A stretch of 64,000 nt of DNA from Acanthopleura granulata (Eukaryota > Mollusca > Polyplacophora > Chitonida > Chitonidae). This document shows, in pieces, positions 1 through 9,744 of this stretch. The position numbers and the translations under genes are program-made. Each line of letters starts with the position of its first letter. Positions within the stretch are counted from its first letter, which is position 1. The stretch lies in contig JABBOT010000007.1 of assembly GCA_016165875.1 (NCBI GenBank), positions 18,015,970 through 18,079,969 of the forward strand, written 5' to 3'. Below the pieces are notes generated by a model. The model did not search any database. It was not told the origin of the DNA and worked only from the letters and a program-made list of their open reading frames with translations.

Positions 1-2
1 TT

Positions 3-2408
3 CAGAGAAAATTAGACAATGACTATAGACGTGCCAGTGTTGTGCCTAATTATGATTTAAAGTATATTGTGCAACTTGAGGGTGAACTCGAGGTTTTTGA
101 AAAGGAGAAGTGTAAGGGTGCTATTTTACGATCCAAAGCCCTCTATGTACACGAGAGTGATAAAAACACAAAGTATTTCCTGAATTTGGAAAAACACAAA
201 CAACAAGATAAAACCATAAAAACCTTGACGGCGTCAAATGGCAATACTGTATCAGATTCTAGAGGCATTTTAGGCGAAGTGTACTCATATTATAGTAGCT
301 TGTACAAGTATGACCCGATTGATGAAGAAGCTAAGAAATCTGTGTTAGGGTCTATAGATGTAGCCTTAAATGAAGAAGATAGGCTCCTGTGCGAGCAGCC
401 TCTAACATTGGAAGAAATGACAACATCCTTGGGTGGTATGGCCGGTAATGAAAGCCCGGGTAATGACGGATTGACGGTGGAGTTTTATCGCCACTTTTGG
501 GGACTTTTAGGCCCAATTCTTTTTGATGTTTATGAGGATATCTTCAACAGAGGGCATCTGACAAGAGTAATGAAAAGTGGAGTTATTTCACATATTTACA
601 AGCAGAGAGGAGACAGGTCCCTCCTTAAAAACTGGCGCCCAATCAGCCTACTCAATGTGGATTATAAAATAATTTCTAGGTGTATGGCCAACCGACTTAA
701 GAAAGTCATTGGAACTATCGTTAATGAATGTCAAACATGTTGTGTTCCCGGTAGGGATATAGCCGACACAATATGCAGTCTACGTGATGCCTTGTACTAT
801 GTAGAAAACGATGAAGTCGAAGCATATTTTATTAAACTCGATCAAGAGAAAGCCTTCGACCGAGTAGCACATGGGTTTTTAAATGATGTTTTAACACAGT
901 ATGGATTTGGTGATAACTTTCGCAGGTGGATTTCAATTTTCTACACCGACATAAGGTCTTCTGTAAAGTGCAATGGGCATGTGACCCAATATTTTTCCGT
1001 ATGTAAATCTGTGCGACAGGGTTGCCCCATATCGGCACTATTGTATGTTCTTAGCGTTGAGCCTTTAGGCTCATTATTAAGACGATCACCAGATGTAAAG
1101 GGTATCGATATCCCTGGCATGAACACACAATGTTTGCTATTTCAGCATGCAGACGACGCAACTGTAACGGTCTGTAATCGTTCTTCGGTTAAAAGTGTGT
1201 TGCGTGTTGTCAATAAATATTGTGAGGCTTCAAATGCCAAGGTAAATTTTGAAAAATCTGAAATTTATTGTTGTGGTATTAATGACAACGTTGACAAAAT
1301 CGAAAACATTCCTGTTGTAAAGGACTCAATAAAAGTCTTAGGCGTGCATCTTGGTCCGAACCAAAACGTATGCAATGAGCGAAATTGGACAGAAAAGCTC
1401 AAAAGTGTAAAGTGCACTGTTAATATGTGGAAACAACGCAAATTGTCCTTGCAAGGCAAAGTGGCAATTATAATGTCCTTATTATTGTCTAGATTCTGGT
1501 ACAACGTGGCCGTTTTACCAGTCCCAGATGTTATTTTACAAGATGTAAAACAAATGTACATGGATTTTCTTTGGGGCGATAAGGCTCATTTGGTGTCCTA
1601 CGGAACGATTATAAATGACAGGACTAAAGGTGGTTTAGGTCTGCCAGATATACGGAGCAAAGTGAAGGCTTTGCGGCTGAAATTTATGGGCCGTTTTTTC
1701 GATGATACCCGGTCTGCTGTATGGAAGACCTTCTTCAAGTTTTTCTTATCGAGATGGCAAAATCTGAACCTATACATGCCTTTGTTTTATATGTCATTGA
1801 ATAAATCCCTGTTGTGCGGTATTCCTCCTTTTTACGCCGAAATGATGTTAGCCTGGTCAGACCTGCGGAAAAATGTAACTGTGTGTATTACAAATGCACA
1901 ACAGGTTCTTTATCAACCTATTTTCTATAATCCAAACATCGCTATAGAGCAACACGCTCAAACCTTCGACTTTTTTATTAGAGCAAAGTTGTTTTGTATT
2001 AAGGATTTTCTCTATATTGTTATCTCCGGGTTTCTTCCAGAAAGTGCTATTGTTGAGATGGTGTTAGATGAATGTCCGGATGCAAATATTTCTAAAGTTG
2101 TTACTGTGTATCGCGCTATAAAGTCTGCGATACCAATGGAATGGCTAAATATATTGGGTAGAATCAATAATTGCTCTGAGAGAGAGAGTGAACCCTGTAT
2201 CACTGTGAAGGGGACTGTTTTTCAACTGCATACATTCACAACAGGTATTTTGTACAAATATGTCAGACAACATTTGATAAGGGAACCAGCCTCTGTGAGA
2301 TACTGGAGCAGGGTGTTTCCTAATTTTGATGTTGGCGTGTGGCCACTTGTAGGTCTCCCTGGAAAGAGTCCAGAATACGGTACAGCTGGACTGGAAAATT
2401 CTTCATAA
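3..2408 (+). pseudogene. LINE ORF2 reverse transcriptase, frameshifted at its 3' end
   Basis: The frame is open from the left edge to the stop at 2406-2408. Motifs in order are KYFLNLEK (about residues 45-52 of the 788-residue stretch starting at 42), NWRPISLLN (motifs 1-2), the motif A aspartate in KLDQEKAFDRV, SVRQGCPIS (motif B), and the catalytic box as QHADD where Y/F-A-D-D is usual. The tyrosine-to-histidine change (codon CAT, one transition from TAT) probably weakens or abolishes activity. The protein then leaves frame: the conserved C-terminal tail continues in another frame from about 2390. It would copy element RNA into the cut target by target-primed reverse transcription. Confidence 0.9.
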
Positions 2409-2907
2409 TGTCGTTTACACGAAAGAAAAGCTTTTCCGCATCGGTTTAGTTGACTGTGACACATGTAATCTGTGTGATAGTGATGTAGAAGACTTGCTTC
2501 ATTTATTTACCAATTGTCCTAATAATTCAGACTTTATAAAATATATCTGCGATATTCTGGAAACATTATTCCGTTCTGTTCACCCAAGCGTTTTAAACCA
2601 GATGTCTCACCAGGAGCTGTTGCTGTTCGGAGTAACGAGGAAGGTGAAATGTGTAAATTTCGTTTTTGTCAATATTGTCTGCAGTTTGGCCAGATTGGCA
2701 ATGTACAAAACAAGAAATTTGATGGTGTATGACGGAAAACAAGGGTCAGTTAAGGCTTTATTTAAGTCCTTATTAAAAACAAATATACTTTCCTCTAGTT
2801 TGTATTGGGGAAAACGTAAAGATTTGTTTAACAAGCACTACTTGAACAAAAATCCTTTCATCAAGATAAATGCTACTGGTGAACTAATTATAAACTTGCC
2901 AGATTAG
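2353..2907 (+). pseudogene. LINE ORF2 C-terminal zinc region, shifted by +1
   Basis: After the main ORF2 frame drifts to a stop at 2408, homologous sequence resumes in the +1 frame with WKILHNVVYTKEKLF followed by CDTCNLC and LLHLFTNC. This is the CxxC...H...C arrangement of the zinc-binding tail found after LINE reverse transcriptases. The new frame is closed by TAG at 2350 and stays open to 2905-2907, so the indel lies between 2353 and 2408. Known role in related elements: binding of RNA or target DNA. The break is in the DNA as given and could be a mutation or an assembly error. Confidence 0.8.
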
Positions 2908-3043
2908 ACACTGGAAAGCTGTGTACAAGATATTAATGGAAGCCCTAACACTGTGATAAAAATGTTTTTAATCTCAGGGCAAACTTGTAAGAAAATGTCT
3001 GTACCGTTTCATGTATACTGAAGGAAATAAAATATTTCTCAAG

Positions 3044-3060
3044 AAAAAAAAAAAAAAAAA
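3044..3060 (+). repeat. LINE poly(A) tail
   Basis: Seventeen consecutive A residues follow CTCAAG and an upstream AATAAA. The next base, an A at 3061, can belong either to the tail or to tRNA-Gly nucleotide 21. This is the 3' hallmark of target-primed reverse transcription. Confidence 0.95.
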
Positions 3061-3112
3061 AGCATGGTTGCCTTCCAAGCAGTCGATCCGGGTTCGATTC
3101 CCGGCCGACGCA
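3061..3112 (+). pseudogene. tRNA-Gly(UCC), 3' 52 nt only, cut by the LINE
   Basis: It matches nucleotides 21-72 of the intact tRNA-Gly genes in the neighbouring units, including the TTCCAA anticodon loop, T arm and acceptor 3' strand ending CCGACGCA. The 5' 20 nt (acceptor 5' strand, A box start and most of the D arm) are missing and replaced by the LINE poly(A) tail. It cannot fold as a tRNA and lacks a complete A box. Confidence 0.92.
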
Positions 3113-4011
3113 ACATTGATTTTCTTCATAAAATTTCCCACATACATTTGCTGCGGAGTCCGCCTTTGCCGTTGACAAAATAGCAGTCTTGTCAATGGAA
3201 GATTGATTACTACACGTTATTCGCTTATCTCAAGGTAATAGAAGGCCATCCAGAGCTAACTTCAATTTGACAAACACTTTAGCCCTGCATATAGGCAACT
3301 GGGACGAGAGTAACATGCCAAAAGTAGGTATTAGGACTGTAAAGAATGCCAAAATTTGTGCAGTCTATTTTGGGCAAGAAGCTGAGACTCTAAACTTCTA
3401 GTGCATATTAAATAAAGTTAAGAAACATTTCTTGGCTCCCAATGGTAGATATTTGATTCTCAGAGGTGGCTCTGTACTGTTTAATTGTGTAGTGTGGGCA
3501 CTATTGTGCATTGCAGGGCAATGTATAGTAGTATTACCAAGCAGTTGTATTGCGCAATGTTGCCAGGCTGTATTCAGGTTTTTATGGGATAATATAGTGG
3601 CGGCCATCATCGCAACTAGAGTTCATGTTGATTTCATGCCTTTCAACATTTCAAAGAATGTGCAGCAAGCTATCGAGTATGTGCAAAGTTAAAGACGACA
3701 AGCTAGTGTACATGTTGATTTGAGACCACTCTAACTTTGTGTCTGACAGCAGTTTTAGGTCTGTGATAATTACTTTTCATTTTCACGGCTGTCTGACTTT
3801 GTCAACAAACTTTCAATGTCATCGACCTTTGCGTACAATGTATTTTTTCATTGAGAATTTGAGAATAAGTTCCACCAGTTGAAAAAATAAAAACAATACA
3901 TTTGCTGCATATACCCGGGTACGTTGACAGGCCATCCATCCCGTTGCACCCGGCAAACATTGCCCATATTGACTTTGGCATTGAGCAGTAAAGACAAATA
4001 AAAGCAAGAGT

Positions 4012-4083
4012 TAGCAGAGCGTGGTTTCGATCCACGGACCTCTGGGTTATGGGCCCAGCACGCTTCCACTGCGCCACTCTGCT
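4012..4083 (-). tRNA. Initiator tRNA-Met (CAU), unit 1
   Basis: Read on the minus strand it is 72 nt, starting AGCAGAGTGGCGCAGTGG and ending in CTCTGCTA. The anticodon loop reads CCCATAA. The acceptor starts with A and ends with TA, an A1:U72-type pairing, and three GC pairs (GGG...CCC) precede the loop, all initiator features. A T-run (CTTTTA) lies just downstream as a Pol III stop. It diverges from the tRNA-Gly 159 bp away. Confidence 0.95.
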
Positions 4084-4242
4084 TATGACGACAACCGTTT
4101 CGCTAAACAAAACTCAATCACTACCGGCACAATTGCATCGGATTGAGGAACAGCCCCGTCTTTCGCCAAAAGGTGAAAACTTTCAAAGAGATAAGTGGGC
4201 CAAAAACCACATCTGCTCTGTATCATCGTTATTTACCAAATG

Positions 4243-4314
4243 GCGTCGGTGGTGTAATGGTCAGCATGGTTGCCTTCCAAGCAGTCGATCCGGGTTCGAT
4301 TCCCGGCCGACGCA
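4243..4314 (+). tRNA. tRNA-Gly (UCC), unit 2
   Basis: A 72-nt cloverleaf: acceptor GCGTCGG pairs with CCGACGC, the anticodon loop CTTCCAA carries TCC, and the T loop reads GGTTCGATTCC (B box). A TTTT tract about 6 nt downstream is a Pol III terminator. No intron. CCA is not encoded, as expected in eukaryotes. Confidence 0.96.
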
Positions 4315-5216
4315 ACATTGCTTTTCTTCATAAAATTTCCCACATACATTTGCTGCGGAGTCCGCCTTTGCCGTTGACAAAATAGCAGTCTTGTCAATGG
4401 AAGATTGATTACTACACGTTATTCGCTTATCTCAAGGTAATGGAAGGCCATCCAGACCTAACTTCAATTTGACAAACACTTTAGCCCTGCATATAGGCAA
4501 CTGGGACCAGAGTAACATGCCAAAAGTAGGTATTAGGACTGTAAAGAATGCCAAAATTTGTGCAGTCTATTTTGGGCAAGAAGCTGAGACTCTAAACTTC
4601 TAGTGCATATTAAATAAAGTTAAGAAACATTTCTTGGCTCCCAATGGTAAATATTTGATTGTCAGAGGTGGCTCTGTACTGTTTAATTGTGTAGTGTGGG
4701 CACTATTGTGCATTGCAGGGCAATGTATAGTAGTAGTATTACCAAGCAGTTGTATTGTGCAATGTTGCCAGGCTGTATTTAGGTTTTTATGGGATAATAT
4801 AGTGGCGGCCATCATCGCAACTAGAGTTCATGTTGATTTCATGCCTTTCAACATTTCAAAGAATGTGCAGCAAGCTATCGAGTATGTGCAAAGTTTAATT
4901 CGACAAGCTAGTGTACATGTTGATTTGAGACCACTCTAACTTTGTGTCTGACAGCAGTTTTAGGTCTGTGATAATTACTTTTCATTTTCACGGCTGTCTG
5001 ACTTTGTCAACAAACTTTCAATGTCATCGACCTTTACGTACAATGTATTTTTTCACTGAAAATTTGAGAAAAAGTTCCACCAGTTGAAAAAATAAAAACA
5101 ATACATTTGCTGCATATACCCGGGTACGTTGACAGGCCATCCATCCCGTTGCACCCGGCAAACATTGCCCATATTGACTTTGGCATTGAGCAGTAAAGAC
5201 AAATAAAAGCAAGAGT

Positions 5217-5288
5217 TAGCAGAGCGTGGTTTCGATCCACGGACCTCTGGGTTATGGGCCCAGCACGCTTCCACTGCGCCACTCTGCT
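5217..5288 (-). tRNA. Initiator tRNA-Met (CAU), unit 2
   Basis: Identical in its 72 nt to the copy at 4012-4083, with the same downstream T-run and the same head-to-head spacing of 159 bp to the plus-strand tRNA-Gly. It appears intact. Confidence 0.95.
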
Positions 5289-5447
5289 TATGACGACAAC
5301 CCTTTCGCTAAACAAAACTCAATCACTACCGGCACAATTGCATCGGATTGAGGAACAGCCCCGTCTTTCGCCAAAAGGTGAAAACTTTCAAAGAGATAAG
5401 TGGGCCAAAAACCACATCTGCTCTGTATCATCGTTATTTACCAAATG

Positions 5448-5519
5448 GCGTCGGTGGTGTAATGGTCAGCATGGTTGCCTTCCAAGCAGTCGATCCGGGT
5501 TCGATTCCCGGCCGACGCA
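5448..5519 (+). tRNA. tRNA-Gly (UCC), unit 3
   Basis: Sequence-identical to the copy at 4243-4314, with intact A and B boxes, a TCC anticodon and a TTTT terminator in the 3' flank. The upstream 150 bp are also conserved between the two units, including the divergent initiator tRNA-Met. Confidence 0.96.
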
Positions 5520-6525
5520 ACATTGCTTTTCTTCATAAAATTTCCCACATACATTTGCTGCGGAGTCCGCCTTTGCCGTTGACAAAATAGCAGTCTTGTC
5601 AATGGAAGATTGATTACTACACGTTATTCGCTTATCTCAAGGTAATGGAAGGCCATCCAGAGCTAACTTTAATCTGACAAACACTTTAGCCCTGCATACA
5701 GGCAACTGGGACGAGAGTAACATGCCAAAAGTAGGTATTAGAACTGTAAAGAATGCCAAAATTTGCGCAGTCTATTTTATGGGAAGGAGCTGAGACTCTA
5801 AACTTCTAGTGCATATTAAATAAAGTTAAGAAACATTTCTTGGCTCCCAGTGGTAGATTTTTGATTGTCAGAGGTGGCTCTGTACTGTTTAATTGTGTAG
5901 TGTGGGCACTATTGTGCTTTGCAGGGCAATGTATAGTAGTATTACCAAGCAGTTGTATTACACAATGTTGCCAGGCTGTATTTAGGTTTTTATGGGATAA
6001 TATAGTGGCGGCCATCATCACAACTAGAGTTCATGTTGATTTCATGCGTTTCCATACGTCAACATTTCAAAGAATGTGCAGCAAGCTATCGAGTATGTGC
6101 AAAGTTAAAGACGACAAGCTAGTGTACATGTTGATTTGAGACCACTCTAACTTTGTGTCTGACAGCAGTTTTAGGTCTGTGATAATTACTTTTCATTTTC
6201 ACGGCTGTCTGACTTTGTCAACAAACTTTCAATGTCATCGACCTTTGCGTACAATGTATTTTTTCATTGAGAATTTGAGAATAAGTTCCACCAGTTGAAA
6301 AAATAAAAACAATACATTTGCTGCATATACCCGGGTACGTTGACAGGCCATCCATCCCGTTGCACGGGGCCAACACTGCGCAAATTGACTTTGGCATTGA
6401 GCAGTAGAGACAAATAAAAGCAAGATTGAGGAACAGCCCCGTCTTTTGCCAAAAAGTGAAAACTTTCAAAGAGATAAGTGGGCCAAAAACCACATCTGCT
6501 CTGTATCATCGTTATTTACCAAATG

Positions 6526-6597
6526 GCGTCGGTGGTGTAATGGTCAGCATGGTTGCCTTCCAAGCAGTCGATCCGGGTTCGATTCCCGGCCGACGCA
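6526..6597 (+). tRNA. tRNA-Gly (UCC), unit 4, without its tRNA-Met partner
   Basis: The 72-nt gene is intact and identical to the other two full copies. Upstream, a deletion joins the AAAGCAAG that normally precedes tRNA-Met to ATTGAGGAAC, removing tRNA-Met and most of the shared divergent region. Only about 100 bp of the usual 5' flank remain. Confidence 0.96.
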
Positions 6598-7493
6598 ACA
6601 TTGCTTTTCTTCATAAAATTTCCCACATACATTTGCTGCGGAGTCCGCCTTTGCCGTTGGCAAAATAGCAGTCTTGTCAATGGAAGACTAATTACTTTGC
6701 GTTATTCGCTTATCTCAAGGTAATAGAAGGCCATCCAGAGCTAATTTCAATTTGACAAACACTTTAGCCCTGCATATAGGCAACTGAGACGATAGTAACA
6801 TGCCAAAAGTAGGTATTAGGACTGTAAAATTTGGACAGTCTATTTTGGGCAAGAAGCTGAGACTCTAAACTTCTAGTGCATATTAAATAAAGTTAAGAAA
6901 CATTTCTTGGCTCCAATGGTAGATTTTTGATTATCAGAGGTGGCTCTGTACTGTTTAATTGTGTAGTGTGGGCAGTATTGTGCTTTGCAGGGCAATGTAT
7001 AGTAGTATTACCAAGCAGTTGTATTACACAATGTTGCCAGGCTGTATTTAGGTTTTTATGGAATAATATAGTGGCGGCCATCATCACAATTAGAGTTCAT
7101 GTTGATTTCATGCGTTTCCACACGTCAACATTTCAGAGAATGTGCAGCAAGTTATCGAGTATGTGCAAAGTTAAAGACGACAAGCTAGTGTACATGTTGA
7201 ATTGAGACCACTCTAACTTTGTGTCTGACAGCAGTTTTAGGTCTGTGATAATTACTTTTCATTTTCACGGCTGCCTGACTTTGTCAACAAACTTTCAATG
7301 TCATCGACCTTTACGTACAATGTATTTTTTCAATGAGAATTTGAGAATAAGTTCCACCAGTTGAAAAAATAAAAACAATAGATTTGCTGCATATACCCGG
7401 GTACGTTGACAGGCCATCCATCCTGTTGCACCCGGCCAACACTGCGCAAATTGACTTTGGCATTGAGCAGTAGAGACAAATAAAAGAAAGAGT

Positions 7494-7564
7494 TAGCAGA
7501 GGGTGGTTTCGATCCACGGCCCTCTGAGTTATGGGCCCAGCAGCTTCCACTGTGAAACTCTGCT
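7494..7564 (-). pseudogene. Degenerate initiator tRNA-Met copy
   Basis: Alignable over its length to the intact copies at 4012 and 5217, but one base shorter. Substitutions lie in the T stem and acceptor, with a small deletion in the D/anticodon stem region (GCACGC reduced to GCAGC) and a changed A box (GCGCC to GTGAA). The acceptor and D arms are unlikely to pair. The CAT anticodon is still present. Confidence 0.85.
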
Positions 7565-7723
7565 TATGACGACAACCGCTTCGCTAAACAAAACTCAATC
7601 ACTACCGGCACAATTGCATCGGATTGAGGAACAGCCTCGTCTTTCGCCAAAAAGTGAAAACCTTCAAAGAGATAAGTGGGCCAAAAACCACATCTGCTCT
7701 GTATCATCGTTATTTACCACATG

Positions 7724-7743
7724 GCGTCGGTGGTGTAATGGTC
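7724..7743 (+). pseudogene. tRNA-Gly 5' fragment, 20 nt, broken at the LINE target position
   Basis: It matches the first 20 nt of the intact tRNA-Gly genes exactly, then stops matching at nucleotide 21/22. This is the same position at which the LINE tail meets the 3' half at 3061. About 26 bp of foreign sequence follow, then the array resumes far downstream in the unit. The fragment is the mirror image of the 52-nt half at 3061-3112. Confidence 0.85.
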
Positions 7744-8086
7744 ACGATAGTGAAAATAGTGCGTCAAAGTTAAAGACGACAAGCTAGTGTACATGTTGAT
7801 TTGAGACCACTCTAACTTTGTGTCTGACAGCAGTTTTAAGCCTGTGATAATTACTTTTCATTTTCACGGCTCTCTGACTTTGTCAACAAACTTTCAATGT
7901 CATCGACCTTTGCGTGCAATGTATTTTTTCATTGAGAATTTGAGAATAAGTTCCACCAGTTGAAAAAATAAAAACATTACATTTACCGCATATACCCAGG
8001 GACGTTGACAGGCGATCCATCCCGTTGCACGGGGCCAACACTGGCCAGTGTTGTAATGTAGGGTAAAGTTAAACAGAAACCAGCGT

Positions 8087-8158
8087 TAGCAGAGCGTGGT
8101 TTCGATCCACGTACCTCTGCATTTTGGGCCAAGCACGCTTCCACTACGCCATTGTTCT
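8087..8158 (-). pseudogene. Degenerate initiator tRNA-Met copy at the array edge
   Basis: It covers 72 nt alignable to the intact copies. Many substitutions, including in the anticodon stem and loop, turn the loop into CCAAAAT-like sequence without a clear CAU. The 5' acceptor strand reads AGAACAAT instead of AGCAGAGT and no longer pairs. This is the last recognisable tRNA unit before unique sequence. Confidence 0.8.
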
Positions 8159-8254
8159 TATGACGACAACCGGTTCGGCAAAGAGAGCACAATTGCATCA
8201 CACAGGAACAGCCTCGTCATTCACCAAAAAGTGCCAGACTTGAAACAGATAAGT

Positions 8255-9114
8255 GGCAATTGCCTGCTCTTGTAAACAGAGGAAACTTTTACTCCGATCA
8301 GATAAAGCTGTAGATTTTTTTCTTCTTTAACAGGATGGGAGAAAATAGTGCGTCAACCCCATGCGGCCTTTGCTCAGCCAGTTGAAGGTTTTAAATGTAG
8401 GCAATATTATGAATGTCTGTTACAACATCTCTGAAAACAATGCTCGATATTTTGTCAACATATGGAAGACGTGACATAGCTTTTATAAAATTATTTTTAT
8501 ATAACTACATGTACCTTCGTAGGAATTGCCAATTAGTGATTTGGTCACACCACACCGATTTGAATTTCTTGTCGTTTGAACCGCCATGCATGAAATGGAC
8601 AGTCTCATTTGTTACCGACTTACATGATACGATTGAATGCATTTTGATGCTTGTGTACTTTATGTTATAAATGTCCTTACTTATTTATCCATTTGTTTGA
8701 CGATTTTGAAGAGTATTTTACTCTATTTTTCTCAAGAATATTTCCTAGGAAACCCACGACCCACTATCGTATTGAAAAAACATATACAGATATCCATTTA
8801 TGTACATTATTATCTTCATAGGGTGTATCTGGAGTAAAAAAACATCGTGGAGCTATCGGATGAATAAATGTATAAATAAATACTGTAATAATAATTAAAT
8901 AAATACGTGTTATATTTTATGTTTCAATACATTATGGGTAGCTGACTGTAATCTATTGTTGGCCGTGCGTGGAAAATTTTGAGTACAGACAGCGAGGATT
9001 TATATTTGAAAGTCTATTACATACATTTCTATGCACATAGCCAAAACAGTGTTTCTCGTTCCTTAAATTCCGCGTCAGGTTGGGCAGATGGCCAGCGGAA
9101 AGGATCAAATGTAA
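8255..9114. other. Intergenic, no gene seen
   Basis: AT-rich sequence with short chance frames only. A 16-bp string at 8341-8356 (GAAAATAGTGCGTCAA) recurs in the foreign patch after the broken tRNA-Gly at 7744-7770. No splice-bounded or conserved coding stretch was recognised. Confidence 0.6.
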
Positions 9115-9744
9115 TTAGACAGTCGTCAGCTTTGTGGTATCTACATCATTACTACGTTGCGGCCACGTGACTTCCTCAACAGCATATTGTACGCCTCTCA
9201 GTGTGATATCATTCTGTCCATCAAATCGGTGACAATGTCTTGCTCGTTGCTGATGGCCCGGCTGCATTGATCTGCACGGCCGCCACCCTGCACTCCTCTT
9301 ACAGACCCCCTCTGCCAACAGATCCCTGTTCTCCATCGGGTCTTCATATGTCGGCCTCATTAAAACCCTTTCATTGACGTACCGACACATTGGCTCACTG
9401 GCTATGGTTACCAGATACATGTATGTCCTGGTCTCTTTATTGGACAGCTGGCTGGTAACATAGTCAGATATCAGGTTTGCCAACTGGAGAAGTGCTTTGC
9501 CTAGCTTCAGTTCTCGTCCTGGACCAGCGCTGACACTGTGGTCGTCTTATGCATACCTGGGTGTCCTGACTAGGTGTCTTTGTGCATGTTGCGTGTCTTT
9601 GGTTGCGATGGGGTCAGAGCGGCAGTATACCGGTACCACACCCCCAAACACCTGACATCGATCGTGGCTTGCTTGCTGGGACAGACCACCTGCCCGGGGG
9701 CATATACTCAGGACGGCGAAATCACACAGATACCGTGTTTCCAA
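9115..9744 (-). CDS. Unrecognised minus-strand coding-like region, possibly secreted and Cys-containing
   Basis: Two open stretches lie end to end on the minus strand: 9744-9547 (contains DRCQVFGGVVPVYCRSD) and a longer one ending at 9115 (contains EGVCKRSAGWRPCRS). Base composition is richer in G+C than the flanks. At the junction a donor-like CCCAG|gtatgc and an acceptor-like accacag are only 21 bp apart. Joining them keeps phase, but 21 bp is too short for a normal intron, so an indel or two separate exons is as likely. No ATG start or known family was recognised. It could be part of a small secreted or peptide-precursor gene, or chance. Confidence 0.28.

Larger units (their letters stand above)
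1..3061 (+). mobile_element. Non-LTR retrotransposon (Tx1/L1-like LINE), 3' part
   Basis: The element runs off the left edge, so the endonuclease and 5' end are not seen. Visible parts are the linker before the reverse transcriptase, the reverse transcriptase, a C-terminal zinc motif, about 136 bp of 3' UTR with AATAAA near 3026, and a run of about 17 A at 3044-3060. The tail joins directly to nucleotide 21 of a tRNA-Gly(UCC) gene, so the insertion point is inside that gene. The clade call rests on the linker (KYFLNLEK) and on reverse transcriptase motifs; a tree would be needed to separate Tx1 from L1. This copy looks dead because of a frameshift near 2353-2408 and a HADD box. Confidence 0.9.
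3061..8254. repeat. Tandem array of ~1.2-kb units carrying tRNA-Gly and initiator tRNA-Met
   Basis: Successive tRNA-Gly starts at 4243, 5448, 6526 and 7724 give unit lengths of 1205, 1078 and 1198 bp. A leading unit starts inside the LINE-interrupted tRNA-Gly at 3061. Non-tRNA parts of the units are nearly identical in the first three and drift toward the right end. Unit 5448-6525 has lost about 130 bp including its tRNA-Met. The last unit is internally deleted: sequence after 7770 jumps to the part of the unit found at about 3690. Homology fades near 8254. The array is consistent with unequal exchange, with decay at its edge. Confidence 0.9.

Noticed and set aside
42..2408. Intact host gene or active reverse transcriptase
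   Set aside because: The frame lacks its C-terminal zinc region, which continues in another frame, the active site reads HADD, and a poly(A) tail follows; it is a decayed LINE.
3432..3692. Repeated open frame in each tRNA array unit (MAPNGRYLILRGGSVLFNC...)
   Set aside because: It recurs because the DNA recurs. Length, start and end differ among units through indels, there are no splice sites or protein homology, and substitutions do not respect codons.
4243..8158. CRISPR-like or prokaryotic tRNA cluster
   Set aside because: Units are 1.2 kb, CCA is not encoded, Pol III T-tracts follow the genes, and neighbouring genes have spliceosomal introns.
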